From: Streptomyces sp. SirexAA-E
GTDB lineage: Bacteria > Actinomycetota > Actinomycetes > Streptomycetales > Streptomycetaceae
Length of the DNA: 64,000 bases
Reading direction: 5' to 3'
NCBI RefSeq assembly: GCF_000177195.2
Contig: NC_015953.1
Span: 3,348,001-3,412,000, forward strand
The notes beneath the pieces were generated by a model that was not told the origin of the DNA, did not search any database, and saw only the letters and a list, made by a program, of their open reading frames with translations. A program made the position numbers and the translations under genes. Shown here piece after piece: positions 17,899 through 28,592 of this stretch; the first letter of the stretch is position 1, and each line of letters begins with the position of its first letter.

Positions 17899-18103
17899 GC
17901 CTCCTGAACCTCTCGCACGTCCGGTCCGTGAGACCTTGTGGTCCCGCTTCCGTGTCGCCTCCATGCCGTCACGGAGGCGGGACGCGTGCCCCCATACACG
18001 AAACACAGGTCTAAACCAATTCCGGGAAGACACTTGTCACCTGGCCTGTGGCCTGATGAGCTGTCCCCGGGACACAACGGACACCCTGGGAATGGGAGAT
18101 GTC

Positions 18104-20059
<1,956 letters not shown>

Positions 20060-20443
20060 GCAGCAGACGTACCGGGCCCTCCGCGTCGTACGCCGCAGAG
20101 GGCCTGCCAGTACGGCGAGGGGCATCCGGAAGCGGCCGGGTGCCCCTTCGGCGTGTTCTGGGCCCCCATCGGTCCGGCAAACGGCTCAGGGGGCCTTCGT
20201 ACCGCTCTCCGCACGACCTGCCGCGGCCCGCCCCAGGCCGCCCGTCACCACGTCGCGGAACGGAGTCCACCGGATCTGGCTACGGTTTCAGGTGCCCCGG
20301 GTACAGTGGTGGCTTCGTCGGCAGAACGCGTCGACGGTCTCACCGAAAACCGCATACGACATCTCCACAGGGGCGCCGGGAAGTCTGGTCGGCACGTGCA
20401 TCCGCCATGCCATCGCTGCCGTATCCCCTCCGGAGGTCCCCTC
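20060..20443. other. Intergenic region between acs and nhaA
   Basis: The first 90 bp hold hairpins that should end the acs transcript. The remaining 300 bp must contain the nhaA promoter. Frames open here are in line with nhaA but have poor codon bias and no homology that I recognise, so I treat them as non-coding. Confidence 0.55.
20119..20146 (+). terminator. Terminator hairpin after acs
   Basis: Bases 20119-20129 pair with 20136-20146 with one G-U pair around a 6-base loop. It lies 60 bp past the acs stop. A weaker stem (GGCCCTC/GAGGGCC) precedes it. Confidence 0.65.
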
Positions 20444-21844
20444 GTGGCCGCGCCCCTTCCGCCTTCCCCCCGCCGTACACTGCTGGGCCGTATCCCACTG
20501 CGTGAGCGCACCTACCTCGCCGATGCCCTGCGCACGGAGACGGTCGGCGGGGTCATCCTCCTGATCGCCGCGGTCGCCGCTCTGATCTGGGCCAACACCT
20601 ACGCATCTGGTTACGCGGCCGTCAGCCACTTCCACATCGGCCCCGAGTCGCTCGGCCTCAGGCTCTCCGTGGCGCACTGGGCCGCCGACGGGCTGCTCGC
20701 CGTCTTCTTCTTCGTCGCGGGCGTCGAGCTCAAGCGTGAACTGGTCGCCGGTGAACTCCGCGACCCGAAGGCCGCGGCCCTGCCGGTGGCGGCCGCCTTG
20801 TGCGGTATGGCGGTGCCGGCACTCGTCTACACCCTGACCGTTGTCCTGGGTAGCGGATCGACGGCCGGCTGGGCCGTCCCCACGGCCACCGACATCGCGT
20901 TCGCGCTCGCCGTCCTCGCGGTCATCGGGACGTCACTGCCGTCCGCGCTGCGCGCGTTCCTGTTGACGCTCGCCGTCGTCGACGACCTGTTCGCGATCCT
21001 CATCATCGCGGTCTTCTTCACCGACGACATCGACTTCCTGGCCCTGGGCGGCGCCTTCGCCGGTCTCGCCGTCTTCTACGTACTGCTGCGCACCGGAGTC
21101 CGGGGCTGGTACATCCATCTGCCGCTCGCCCTGGTGATCTGGGGCCTCATGTACAACAGCGGGGTCCACGCCACCATCGCCGGCGTGGCCATGGGGCTCA
21201 TGCTCCGCTGCACCAGGCGCGAAGGCGAGACGGAGTCCCCAGGGGAACGTCTGGAGCACCTGGTACGCCCCCTGTCGGCCGGTGTCGCGGTGCCGCTGTT
21301 CGCGCTGTTCTCGGCCGGTGTCACTCTCAAGGGCGATGCGCTGTCCGGTGTGTTCACCCGGCCCGAGACACTCGGGGTGGTCCTCGGGCTGGTCGTCGGC
21401 AAGACGCTCGGCATCTTCGGCGGTACGTGGCTGGTCACCCGGTTCACCCGGGCAGAACTGAGCAAGGACCTGGCCTGGGCGGACCTCTTCGCCGTCGCCA
21501 CGCTCGCCGGCATCGGCTTCACCGTCTCGCTCCTCATCGGGGAACTCGCCTTCACCGGCGACGAGGGCACGGTCAACGAGATCAAGGCAGCGGTCCTGAC
21601 GGGTTCGCTGATCGCCGCCGTACTCTCCGTTGTACTGCTGAAACTCCGGGTACGGAGATACAGAGCGCTGTACGAGGCGGAGGAGCTCGACGAGGACGCC
21701 TCAGGCGTTCCCGACGTCTACGAACAGGACGACCCCGAGTACCACCGCCGCATGGCCACGATCCACGAGAGGAAGGCAGCCGAGCACCGGCGCCTTGCCG
21801 AACGGGCGGGGGCAGCGCGCAACAAGCCGGACAGTCCGGCATGA
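20444..21844 (+). CDS. nhaA: Na+/H+ antiporter NhaA
   Basis: This membrane antiporter of about 466 residues has some 11-12 helices. The ion-binding residues of NhaA are recognisable as PTATDIAFAL (near 144-153) and VVDDLFAIL (Asp pair near 178-179), equivalent to Asp133 and Asp163/164 of the E. coli protein. It exports Na+ in exchange for protons. GTG 20444 is chosen because GGAGG lies 7 bases before it. The hydrophilic, charged C-terminal tail of about 60 residues (EQDDPEYHRRMATIHE) is longer than in E. coli NhaA. The next gene follows after 39 bp. Confidence 0.93.
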   Translation: MAAPLPPSPRRTLLGRIPLRERTYLADALRTETVGGVILLIAAVAALIWANTYASGYAAVSHFHIGPESLGLRLSVAHWAADGLLAVFFFVAGVELKRELVAGELRDPKAAALPVAAALCGMAVPALVYTLTVVLGSGSTAGWAVPTATDIAFALAVLAVIGTSLPSALRAFLLTLAVVDDLFAILIIAVFFTDDIDFLALGGAFAGLAVFYVLLRTGVRGWYIHLPLALVIWGLMYNSGVHATIAGVAMGLMLRCTRREGETESPGERLEHLVRPLSAGVAVPLFALFSAGVTLKGDALSGVFTRPETLGVVLGLVVGKTLGIFGGTWLVTRFTRAELSKDLAWADLFAVATLAGIGFTVSLLIGELAFTGDEGTVNEIKAAVLTGSLIAAVLSVVLLKLRVRRYRALYEAEELDEDASGVPDVYEQDDPEYHRRMATIHERKAAEHRRLAERAGAARNKPDSPA

Positions 21845-21883
21845 TCTGACATCGGATGTACCGATGAGGAGAGGGAGTCAGGG

Positions 21884-22414
21884 ATGAGCGACCCCAGCAA
21901 CTACCCGGGCAGCACCGACCGTAGTCTCGGGCAGCTGTTCGCGTCAGCCACGGCCGAGTTGTCGGCGCTGGTGCACGACGAGATCGCCCTGGCCAAGGCC
22001 GAGATGCGCCAGGACGTCAAGCGCGGGGTGATCGGGAGCGCCTCCGCCATCGTCGCAGGCGTGCTGCTGCTCTTCTCGATCCCGGTACTGAGCTTCGCCG
22101 CGGCCTACGGCATCCACAATCTCGGGCTCGGTCTGGCCTGGTCGTTCCTGATCGTGGGAGGGGCGTACATCCTTCTGGGCGCGCTGGCCCTCCTCTTCGG
22201 GCTCGCCAAGCTCAAGAAGGTCAAGCCGCCGGAGAAGTCCATCGCCTCGGCCAAGCGGACCGCCGCGGTCCTCCAGGGCGTCAAGCCGCACCCCCGTCCC
22301 GGCGTCGTGGCCGGTGAGCTCGACCGGACACAGGGCAGCACGCTCCTGGACAAGGCCGTCGAGAACCGTCCGGTCCAGGACGAGGCGTCCGCTGTGGCAC
22401 GCTCGTCCGCATGA
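21884..22414 (+). CDS. Actinobacterial holin-X-like membrane protein
   Basis: This 176-residue protein has an amphipathic N-terminal region (SATAELSALVHDEIALAKAEM) and two hydrophobic helices near residues 52-76 and 85-108, with a basic/polar tail. It fits the phage-holin-superfamily/DUF1469-like proteins common in actinobacteria, which are chromosomal and not part of a prophage here. A GAGGGAGTCAGGG site precedes the ATG. Its stop overlaps the start of the hydrolase gene as ATGA. Function unknown; the same neighbour order occurs by memory in M. tuberculosis (Rv3669-ephE). Confidence 0.8.
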   Translation: MSDPSNYPGSTDRSLGQLFASATAELSALVHDEIALAKAEMRQDVKRGVIGSASAIVAGVLLLFSIPVLSFAAAYGIHNLGLGLAWSFLIVGGAYILLGALALLFGLAKLKKVKPPEKSIASAKRTAAVLQGVKPHPRPGVVAGELDRTQGSTLLDKAVENRPVQDEASAVARSSA

Positions 22415-23397
22415 CCGACCCCGATTACAGCGCGTCCGCCCCCCTCGGCCCGGTGGGACCGCTGGGCCCCGCCGCCGGTACCGGCGGCCCCGTCCGTATC
22501 GAGGGCCCGTGGACCCACCGCGACGTGGCGGCCAACGGCGCGCGCTTCCACATCGCCGAGCTCGGTGACGGGCCGCTGGTGCTGCTGCTCCACGGTTTTC
22601 CGCAGTTCTGGTGGACCTGGCGCCATCAGATGACCGCGCTCGCCGACGCGGGCTACCGCGCGGTCGCGATGGATCTGCGCGGGGTGGGCGGCAGCGACCG
22701 TACGCCCAGGGGTTACGACCCCGCCAACCTGGCCCTCGACGTCACCGGTGTGATCCGGTCGCTGGGTGAGCCGGACGCCGCGCTGGTCGGGCACGACATG
22801 GGCGGGTACCTCGCCTGGACGGCCGCCGTGATGCGGCCGAAGCTGGTGCGCCGGCTCGTGGTGTCGTCGATGCCCCACCCCCGGCGGTGGCGCTCCTCGA
22901 TGCTCTCCGACCTGGCCCAGTCCCGGGCCGGCTCCCACATCTGGGGCTTCCAGCGTCCGTGGGTGCCGGAGCGTCAGCTCGTCGCGGACGACGCCGCGTT
23001 GGTGGGCCGGCTGATCCGCGACTGGTCGGGCCCGCGCACCCCGGACTTCCCCGACGACAAGACGGTGGACGTCTACCGGCGCGCCATGTGCATCCCGTCG
23101 ACGGCGCATTGCTCGATCGAGCCCTACCGGTGGATGGTGCGCTCCCTGGCCCGTCCCGACGGTGTCCAGTTCAACCGGAGGATGAAACGCCCGGTCCGGG
23201 TGCCCACCCTGCACCTGCACGGTTCACTCGATCCGGCGATGAGAACCCGGAGTTCGGCGGGCTCCGGCGAGTACGTCGAAGCGCCGTACCGGTGGCGACT
23301 TTTCGACGGTCTGGGGCACTTCCCCCACGAGGAGGATCCGGTCGGGTTCTCGACCGAACTCATCAACTGGCTCAAGGATCCCGAGCCCGACCGCTGA
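22411..23397 (+). CDS. Alpha/beta hydrolase, epoxide-hydrolase type (EphE-like)
   Basis: In this 328-residue protein the oxyanion-hole motif HGFPQFWWTW is at residues 61-70. The nucleophile elbow GHDMGG is at 127-132, with Asp129 as nucleophile, as in epoxide hydrolases and haloalkane dehalogenases rather than Ser esterases. A late Asp (GSLDPAM) and His (GLGHFPHEE) complete the triad. It probably opens an epoxide by water; the substrate is unknown. It is translationally coupled to the holin-like gene, and the adjacent MarP-like gene converges on it. Confidence 0.9.
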   Translation: MTDPDYSASAPLGPVGPLGPAAGTGGPVRIEGPWTHRDVAANGARFHIAELGDGPLVLLLHGFPQFWWTWRHQMTALADAGYRAVAMDLRGVGGSDRTPRGYDPANLALDVTGVIRSLGEPDAALVGHDMGGYLAWTAAVMRPKLVRRLVVSSMPHPRRWRSSMLSDLAQSRAGSHIWGFQRPWVPERQLVADDAALVGRLIRDWSGPRTPDFPDDKTVDVYRRAMCIPSTAHCSIEPYRWMVRSLARPDGVQFNRRMKRPVRVPTLHLHGSLDPAMRTRSSAGSGEYVEAPYRWRLFDGLGHFPHEEDPVGFSTELINWLKDPEPDR

Positions 23398-23770
23398 CCC
23401 GGGCGAACGCCTGTCCGGCGAACAGCCAAGTGCCCGGCGCATAAGCCAATTGGCTGACTCCCGCACGATTACCGACCATGGGTCAGGGGCAGACGTCGGG
23501 GTATGGGCTGGACGCGCGACTTCAGTGACGCAGCACGCAACCGCCGCTCGACCGCTCCTGCTGGTCCGAGCATTCATGAGGGGGGCGGCTCCCGGAGCCG
23601 GGTGCACGATATGAGCGATTTCCACGATCTTCGGCTGGGCATTCCCCGCATCCTCCACCGCCGGGCGCGGTGGTTCTCCGCGCGGCTGCGCCATCCTCGT
23701 GGATGAGGGAATGACAGGCTGATCCGGCCCGGGCACGCCGCCGGTGCGGCGGGCCCGCCCCGTACTCCGC
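23398..23770. other. Convergent intergenic region, no supported gene
   Basis: This 373-bp stretch lies between the ends of the hydrolase and MarP-like genes. It contains a 12-bp perfect palindrome (AGCCAATTGGCT, 23444-23455). A 67-codon plus-strand frame from 23503 has no clear ribosome site and no recognisable family, so it is not called. Confidence 0.55.
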
Positions 23771-24976
23771 TCAGAGTGCGCAACCCTGGCTGTCGACCTG
23801 CTGGACCGAGGTCTTGCCGAGATCGATGTCCTCACGGATCTCGTCGGCCGACAACGCGTAGCCCGTGTCCGGGTCGTCGAGGGACTTGGCGAACACCACG
23901 CCGTACACCTTGCCGTCCGGAGTGAGCAGCGGGCCGCCCGAGTTCCCCTGGCGCACCGTCGCGTACAGCGAGTACACGTCGCGCCGCACGGTGCCCCGGT
24001 GGTAGATGTCCGGGCCGTTGGCGTCGATGCGGCCCCGGATGCGGGCGGAGCGTACGTCGTAGGCACCGTTCTCCGGGAAGCCCGCGACGATGGCGCTGTC
24101 GCCGCTCTTCGCGTCGTTGTCCGAGTCGGTGAACCGCAGGGGCTTCGCGTCCAGGTCCGGGACGTCCAGGACGGCGATGTCGCGCCGCCAGTCGTAGAGG
24201 ACGACCTTCGCGTCGTAGAGGCGGCCCTCGCCGCCGATCTGGACGGTGGGCTCCTCGACGCCGCCCACCACGTGGGCGTTGGTCATCACGCGACGGTCGG
24301 AGAAGACGAACCCGGTGCCCTCCAGGACCTTCCCGCAGCCCGGAGCCATGCCCACGACCTTCACGATGGACTTCTTCGCGCGGGCCGCGACGGGGCTGCC
24401 CACCAGCTCCGGATCGGGCGGGCTGACCTCGGTGATGGGCTCGTTGGCGAACGGGCTGAAGACCTGCGGGAAGCCGTTCTGGGCGAGGACGGAGGAGAAG
24501 TCGCGGAACCAGTTGGACGCCTGGTCCGGCATCACCCGGGAGACCCCGAGCAGGACCGAGGAGTTGCGGACCGCCTTGCCGAGGGTCGGCAGCGAGGTAC
24601 CCGCCAGCAGCAGGCCGATCAGCCAGGCGACCAGCAGCATGGCCACCACGTTGACCAGCGCGCCTCCGGTGGCGTCCAGGGCACGCGCGGGTGACCACGT
24701 GATGTAGCGGCGGAGTTTGTTGCCCAGGTGGGTGGTGAACGCCTGCCCCACTGAGGCGCACACGATCACGATCACCACGGCGACGATGGCGGCCGTGGAG
24801 GAGACCTCGGACCCGTCGGTCATCCGGTCCCAGATCACCGGCAGCAGGTAGACGGCCACCAGACCGCCGCCCAGGAACCCGATCACGGACAGGATGCCGA
24901 CGACGAAACCCTGGCGGTAGCCGATGACCGCGAACCACACGGCGCCGACCAGCAGCAGGATGTCCAGCACGTTCAC
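23771..24976 (-). CDS. MarP-like membrane serine protease
   Basis: This 401-residue protein has four N-terminal transmembrane helices (about 4-24, 27-47, 60-80, 105-127) of the CvpA type, then a trypsin-fold protease outside the membrane. The triad is visible as His235 (TNAHVVGG), Asp266 (RRDIAVLDV) and Ser346 (GNSGGPL). Cys214 and Cys399 match the disulfide that regulates M. tuberculosis MarP, an acid-resistance protease that processes the cell-wall hydrolase RipA. A similar envelope-stress role is likely. GTG 24976 is the start, with GAGG about 9 bases upstream. The CoA NUDIX gene lies upstream on the same strand. Confidence 0.92.
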   Translation of the reverse strand: MNVLDILLLVGAVWFAVIGYRQGFVVGILSVIGFLGGGLVAVYLLPVIWDRMTDGSEVSSTAAIVAVVIVIVCASVGQAFTTHLGNKLRRYITWSPARALDATGGALVNVVAMLLVAWLIGLLLAGTSLPTLGKAVRNSSVLLGVSRVMPDQASNWFRDFSSVLAQNGFPQVFSPFANEPITEVSPPDPELVGSPVAARAKKSIVKVVGMAPGCGKVLEGTGFVFSDRRVMTNAHVVGGVEEPTVQIGGEGRLYDAKVVLYDWRRDIAVLDVPDLDAKPLRFTDSDNDAKSGDSAIVAGFPENGAYDVRSARIRGRIDANGPDIYHRGTVRRDVYSLYATVRQGNSGGPLLTPDGKVYGVVFAKSLDDPDTGYALSADEIREDIDLGKTSVQQVDSQGCAL

Positions 24977-25067
24977 CGTCTATAGCCTCGCAGATTCGTC
25001 ACCTGGCCCGTCCGGTTCGACGGGGTCCGGGCCAGGCCCGGAACAGCGCAGCACGGAAGTCAGCCTG

Positions 25068-25805
25068 TCATGCGCGCCAGTCGAGCGGCACCTGCTTGGC
25101 CCTGTCCCACGGGCGCTCCCAGCCCGCGTAGTGCATGATCCGGTCGATCACACCGGCCGTGAATCCCCAGACCAGCGCGGATTCGACCAGAAATGCCGGA
25201 CCTCGGTGGCCGCTCGGGTGGACGGCCGTGGCACGGTTCGCCGGATCCGTGAGATCCGCCACGGGGACGGTGAAGACCCGGGCCGTCTCGGCGGGGTCGA
25301 CCACTCCCACCGGGCTCGGTGCGCGCCACCAGCCGAGCACCGGCGTGACGACGAAGCCGCTCACCGGGATGTAGAGCCGGGGCAGTACACCGAAGAGCTG
25401 GACACCGCTCGGGTCGAGGCCGGTCTCCTCCTCCGCCTCCCGCAGCGCCGCCCGGAGCGGCCCGGTGGTCGCGGGGTCACCGTCCCCCGGGTCGAGCGAG
25501 CCTCCGGGGAAGGACGGCTGCCCCGGGTGGGAGCGCAGGGTGCCGGAACGCTCCATCAGGAGCAGCTCCGGGCCGCGCTCACCCTCGCCGAAGAGGACCA
25601 GGACGGCCGACTGGCGCCCCGCACCGCTCTTGGGCGGCAGGAACCGGCTCAGCTGCTGGGCCCGGACGTTGCGCGCCGCCTCGGCGACGGGGTCGAGCCA
25701 GCCCGGCATTCCGTCGGTGGTGACGGTGATCGCGCCTTCCGGGGGCGCGCCCGTCCTGCCGGCGGCCGCGTCCCGCGCGGCGTGTGTGCTCTGTGCGTGC
25801 GTCAT
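25068..25805 (-). CDS. NUDIX hydrolase, CoA pyrophosphatase type
   Basis: This NUDIX protein of about 245 residues has the upstream CoA-type segment RSGTLRSHPGQPSFPGG immediately before the NUDIX box (GGSLDP ... AALREAEEETGL). It therefore probably cleaves CoA or oxidised CoA to phosphopantetheine and 3',5'-ADP in the cytoplasm. The NUDIX box has a few extra residues between the glycine and glutamate parts. ATG 25805 follows a GGGGGTG site. GTG 25811 is two codons earlier. It sits between nth and the MarP-like gene on the same strand, as in other actinobacteria. Confidence 0.88.
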   Translation of the reverse strand: MTHAQSTHAARDAAAGRTGAPPEGAITVTTDGMPGWLDPVAEAARNVRAQQLSRFLPPKSGAGRQSAVLVLFGEGERGPELLLMERSGTLRSHPGQPSFPGGSLDPGDGDPATTGPLRAALREAEEETGLDPSGVQLFGVLPRLYIPVSGFVVTPVLGWWRAPSPVGVVDPAETARVFTVPVADLTDPANRATAVHPSGHRGPAFLVESALVWGFTAGVIDRIMHYAGWERPWDRAKQVPLDWRA

Positions 25806-25875
25806 CGGCACCCCCGTCGTTCCAACGCCTGCCCTCGGCCATTTCGTTCCGTGCGGCGCCCCGGGGCGGTGTTCC

Positions 25876-26808
25876 TCATCCGGCGCCCAGCGGCGGGGCG
25901 GGGCGGCCGGGGTAGTCCGGAGGCGGGCTGAGCCGCTGCCCGGGCTGACCGCCCAGCTCGTACTTCAGAAGCTTCCTGGCCTTCTCCGGGTCCGTCTCGC
26001 CCTCTCCGTACGCCGGACAGAGCGGGGCGATCGGGCACGCGCCGCAGGCGGGCTTGCGGGAGTGGCAGACACGGCGGCCGTGGAAGATGACCCGGTGCGA
26101 GAGCATCGTCCACTCGCTCCTGGGGAAGATCGCGGCGACGTCCGCCTCGACCTTCTCCGGGTCCTCCTGTTCGGTCCACTTCCAGCGGCGGACGAGCCGA
26201 CCGAAGTGGGTGTCCACCGTGAGGCCCGGCACACCGAACGCGTTGCCCAGGACGACGTTGGCCGTCTTGCGGCCCACGCCGGGCAGTTTCACCAGGTCCG
26301 CAAGGCGCCCCGGGACCTCACCGCCGAAGTCGTCCCGGAGGACCGTCGACAGGCCCGCCAGGGAGCGTGCCTTCGCCCGGAAGAAGCCGGTCGGCCGGAT
26401 GATCTCCTCCAGCTTCTCCGGGTCCGCGGCAGCCATGTCCTCGGGGGTCGGATAGGCGGCGAAGAGCGCGGGCGTGGTCTGGTTGACCCTCAGGTCGGTG
26501 GTCTGCGCGGAGAGCACCGTGGCCACCAGCAGCTCGAACGGGTTGCGGAAGTCCAGCTCGGGATGGGCGTACGGATAGAGCTCCGCCAGCTCGCGGTTGA
26601 TCCGGCGGGCACGGCGCACCATCGCGAGGTGCGATTCCGGCTTCGCCGGCTTCTTCGCGGTCCGCGCCGGTCCGCCCCCGGCCGCGCGGGGCGGGCTCGC
26701 GGCGGCCTTCTTGCGGCCCCGCGCGGGCTGTTCGCCCACAGCAGAATTCTCTTCTTCGGACACCCCATCAGCCCCTTTGGCCTGCGCTCTCACCGGCGTT
26801 CCGGACAC
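25876..26808 (-). CDS. nth: Endonuclease III (DNA glycosylase/AP lyase)
   Basis: The helix-hairpin-helix motif [12 protein letters not shown] carries catalytic Lys181, and VDTHF supplies Asp199. The 4Fe-4S cluster ligands are Cys248, 255, 258 and 264 in C-x6-C-x2-C-x5-C spacing. It removes oxidised pyrimidines and nicks abasic sites. The protein is about 310 residues because of a 60-residue Ala/Lys/Gly-rich N-terminal tail. If that tail is not translated, Met63 is the likely alternative start. The thioredoxin-like gene that lies between NUDIX and nth in M. tuberculosis is absent. Confidence 0.95.
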   Translation of the reverse strand: MSGTPVRAQAKGADGVSEEENSAVGEQPARGRKKAAASPPRAAGGGPARTAKKPAKPESHLAMVRRARRINRELAELYPYAHPELDFRNPFELLVATVLSAQTTDLRVNQTTPALFAAYPTPEDMAAADPEKLEEIIRPTGFFRAKARSLAGLSTVLRDDFGGEVPGRLADLVKLPGVGRKTANVVLGNAFGVPGLTVDTHFGRLVRRWKWTEQEDPEKVEADVAAIFPRSEWTMLSHRVIFHGRRVCHSRKPACGACPIAPLCPAYGEGETDPEKARKLLKYELGGQPGQRLSPPPDYPGRPAPPLGAG

Positions 26809-26915
26809 TCGGCCAGCCTAGAGCCCGGCACTGACATCTGGGCCGGTCATCGCCTTTCCACGCCCGATCGGCCCCCCTGCCGTAGGGTCCGGCACGCTCG
26901 TGCGTCAAACTGGTT

Positions 26916-26931
26916 TGTGATTGATCGCACT
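26916..26931. promoter_or_regulatory. Candidate Crp-binding site upstream of crp
   Basis: TGTGATTGATCGCACT has the dyad half-sites TGTGA and GCACT separated by six bases. It resembles CRP operators, including the GTG-N6-GNCAC form I recall for Streptomyces Crp. It lies 62 bp before the crp start codon, so self-regulation is plausible. Confidence 0.4.
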
Positions 26932-26993
26932 GTTTTACCGTCCGGCATCATGGGGACCACGCTTCCCTGAACAGGCCGACAAGGAGAGAACTC

Positions 26994-27668
26994 GTGGACG
27001 ACGTTCTGCGGCGCGCCCCGCTTTTCGCGGCGCTCGATGACGAGCAGGCCGCGGAGCTCCGCGCCTCGATGAGTGAGGTGACCCTCGCACGCGGTGACGC
27101 GCTGTTCCATGAGGGCGACCCGGGCGACCGGCTGTACGTGGTCACCGAGGGCAAGGTAAAGCTCCACCGCACCTCCCCGGACGGCCGGGAGAACATGCTG
27201 GCCGTCCTCGGCCCCGGTGAGCTCATCGGTGAGCTCTCGCTCTTCGACCCGGGCCCGCGCACCGCCACCGCGACGGCCCTGACCGAGGTCAAGCTCCTGG
27301 GGCTGGGCCACGGCGACCTCCAGCCCTGGCTGAACGCACGCCCCGAGGTGGCCACCGCGCTGCTGCGCGCGGTCGCCCGCCGGCTGCGCAAGACGAACGA
27401 CCAGATGTCGGACCTGGTCTTCTCCGACGTGCCGGGCCGTGTCGCCCGGGCGCTCCTGGACCTGTCGCGCCGCTTCGGCGTCCAGTCCGAGGAGGGCATC
27501 CACGTCGTCCACGACCTGACCCAGGAAGAGCTGGCCCAGCTGGTCGGCGCCTCCCGTGAGACGGTCAACAAGGCGCTCGCCGACTTCGCGGGCCGTGGCT
27601 GGCTGCGGCTCGAGGCGCGCGCCGTGATCCTGCTGGACGTCGAGCGGCTGGCCAAGCGGTCCCGCTGA
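26994..27668 (+). CDS. crp: Crp/Fnr-family transcription regulator (cAMP receptor protein)
   Basis: This 224-residue protein has an N-terminal cyclic-nucleotide-binding barrel (GELIGELSLFDPGPRTATA is the phosphate-binding cassette) and a C-terminal winged helix with QEELAQLVGASRETVNKAL as the recognition region. Streptomyces Crp controls germination, growth and antibiotic clusters. GTG 26994 follows AAGGAGAG at the proper distance. A possible Crp site is present upstream, and a perfect hairpin follows the gene. Its neighbours nth and the MBL hydrolase match the mycobacterial order. Confidence 0.95.
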   Translation: MDDVLRRAPLFAALDDEQAAELRASMSEVTLARGDALFHEGDPGDRLYVVTEGKVKLHRTSPDGRENMLAVLGPGELIGELSLFDPGPRTATATALTEVKLLGLGHGDLQPWLNARPEVATALLRAVARRLRKTNDQMSDLVFSDVPGRVARALLDLSRRFGVQSEEGIHVVHDLTQEELAQLVGASRETVNKALADFAGRGWLRLEARAVILLDVERLAKRSR

Positions 27669-27703
27669 GGTCCCGGGCCCCGGCCCGCCCCGTACACATG
27701 TCG

Positions 27704-27736
27704 TCAGGCCCCACCGCCGCGCGGTGGGGCCTGACG
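27704..27736. terminator. Bidirectional terminator between crp and MBL gene
   Basis: Bases 27704-27718 are the exact reverse complement of 27722-27736 (15-bp stem, 3-base spacer). It lies between two converging genes and would stop both. Confidence 0.8.
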
Positions 27737-27761
27737 GCCTTCCGTCCCGGGACCGGACGCG

Positions 27762-28592
27762 CTATATGAGCCCGTGTTCGCCCAGGTACTCCAGCTGAGC
27801 GCGCACCGACAGCTCCGCCGCCGGCCAGAGGGACCGGTCCACGTCCGCGTAGACCGCGGCCACCACCTCGGCGGAGGTGCGCAGCCCGGACTCCACCGCC
27901 GTCTCCACCTGGGCGAGCCGGTGGGCCCGGTGGGCGAGGTAGAACTCGACGGCGCCCTGCGCGTCCTCCAGCACGGGGCCGTGCCCCGGGAGCACCGTGT
28001 GCACGCCGTCGTCGACCGCCAGGGAGCGCAGCCGCCGCAGCGTGTCCAGGTAGTCGCCGAGCCGCCCGTCCGGATGGGCGACGACCGTCGTGCCGCGCCC
28101 GAGGACCGTGTCGCCCGTCAGCACTGCCTGATCGGCGGGGAGGTGGAAGGAGAGCGAGTCAGCCGTGTGCCCCGGGGTCGGTACGACCCGGAGTTCCAGC
28201 CCTCCCGTGGTGATCACGTCGCCCGCCGCCAGCCCTTCGTCCCCGAGGCGCAGCGCCGGGTCCAGCGCCCGCACCTTCGTACCGGTGAGTTCGGCGAACC
28301 GGGCCGCGCCCTCCGCGTGGTCCGGGTGGCCGTGCGTCAGCAGCGTGAGGCCGATGCGCCGCCCGGCCCGCTCCGCCGTCGCGACGACGGCCCGGAGATG
28401 GGCGTCGTCGAGCGGCCCCGGGTCGATCACGACCGCCAGGTCCGAGTCCGGTTCGGCGACGATCCAGGTGTTGGTGCCGTCCAGGGTCATCGCCGAGGCG
28501 TTGGGCGCGAGGACGTTGACCGTACGGGTGGTGGCGGGGCCGGACAGCACCCCGCCGCGTGGCTGTCCGGGCAGGGCCGCTGCATCGCTCAT
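27762..28592 (-). CDS. Metallo-beta-lactamase-fold hydrolase
   Basis: This 276-residue protein carries the metal motif THGHPDHAEG near residues 86-95. A further His (PTPGHTADS), Asp (LTGDTVLG) and His (LPGHGPV) complete a di-metal site of the glyoxalase II/LACTB2-like type. A C-terminal winged-helix-like tail follows. The role is hydrolytic but the substrate (thioester or RNA) cannot be told. ATG 28592 overlaps the stop of the upstream NUDIX gene as ATGA, so the two are co-translated. Confidence 0.9.
   Translation of the reverse strand: MSDAAALPGQPRGGVLSGPATTRTVNVLAPNASAMTLDGTNTWIVAEPDSDLAVVIDPGPLDDAHLRAVVATAERAGRRIGLTLLTHGHPDHAEGAARFAELTGTKVRALDPALRLGDEGLAAGDVITTGGLELRVVPTPGHTADSLSFHLPADQAVLTGDTVLGRGTTVVAHPDGRLGDYLDTLRRLRSLAVDDGVHTVLPGHGPVLEDAQGAVEFYLAHRAHRLAQVETAVESGLRTSAEVVAAVYADVDRSLWPAAELSVRAQLEYLGEHGLI

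Noticed and set aside
21884..22414. Prophage because of the holin-like gene
   Set aside because: No other phage genes are near; this family is chromosomal in actinobacteria.
23503..23706. 67-codon plus-strand frame in the hydrolase/MarP gap
   Set aside because: No ribosome site, no family and no coding bias.
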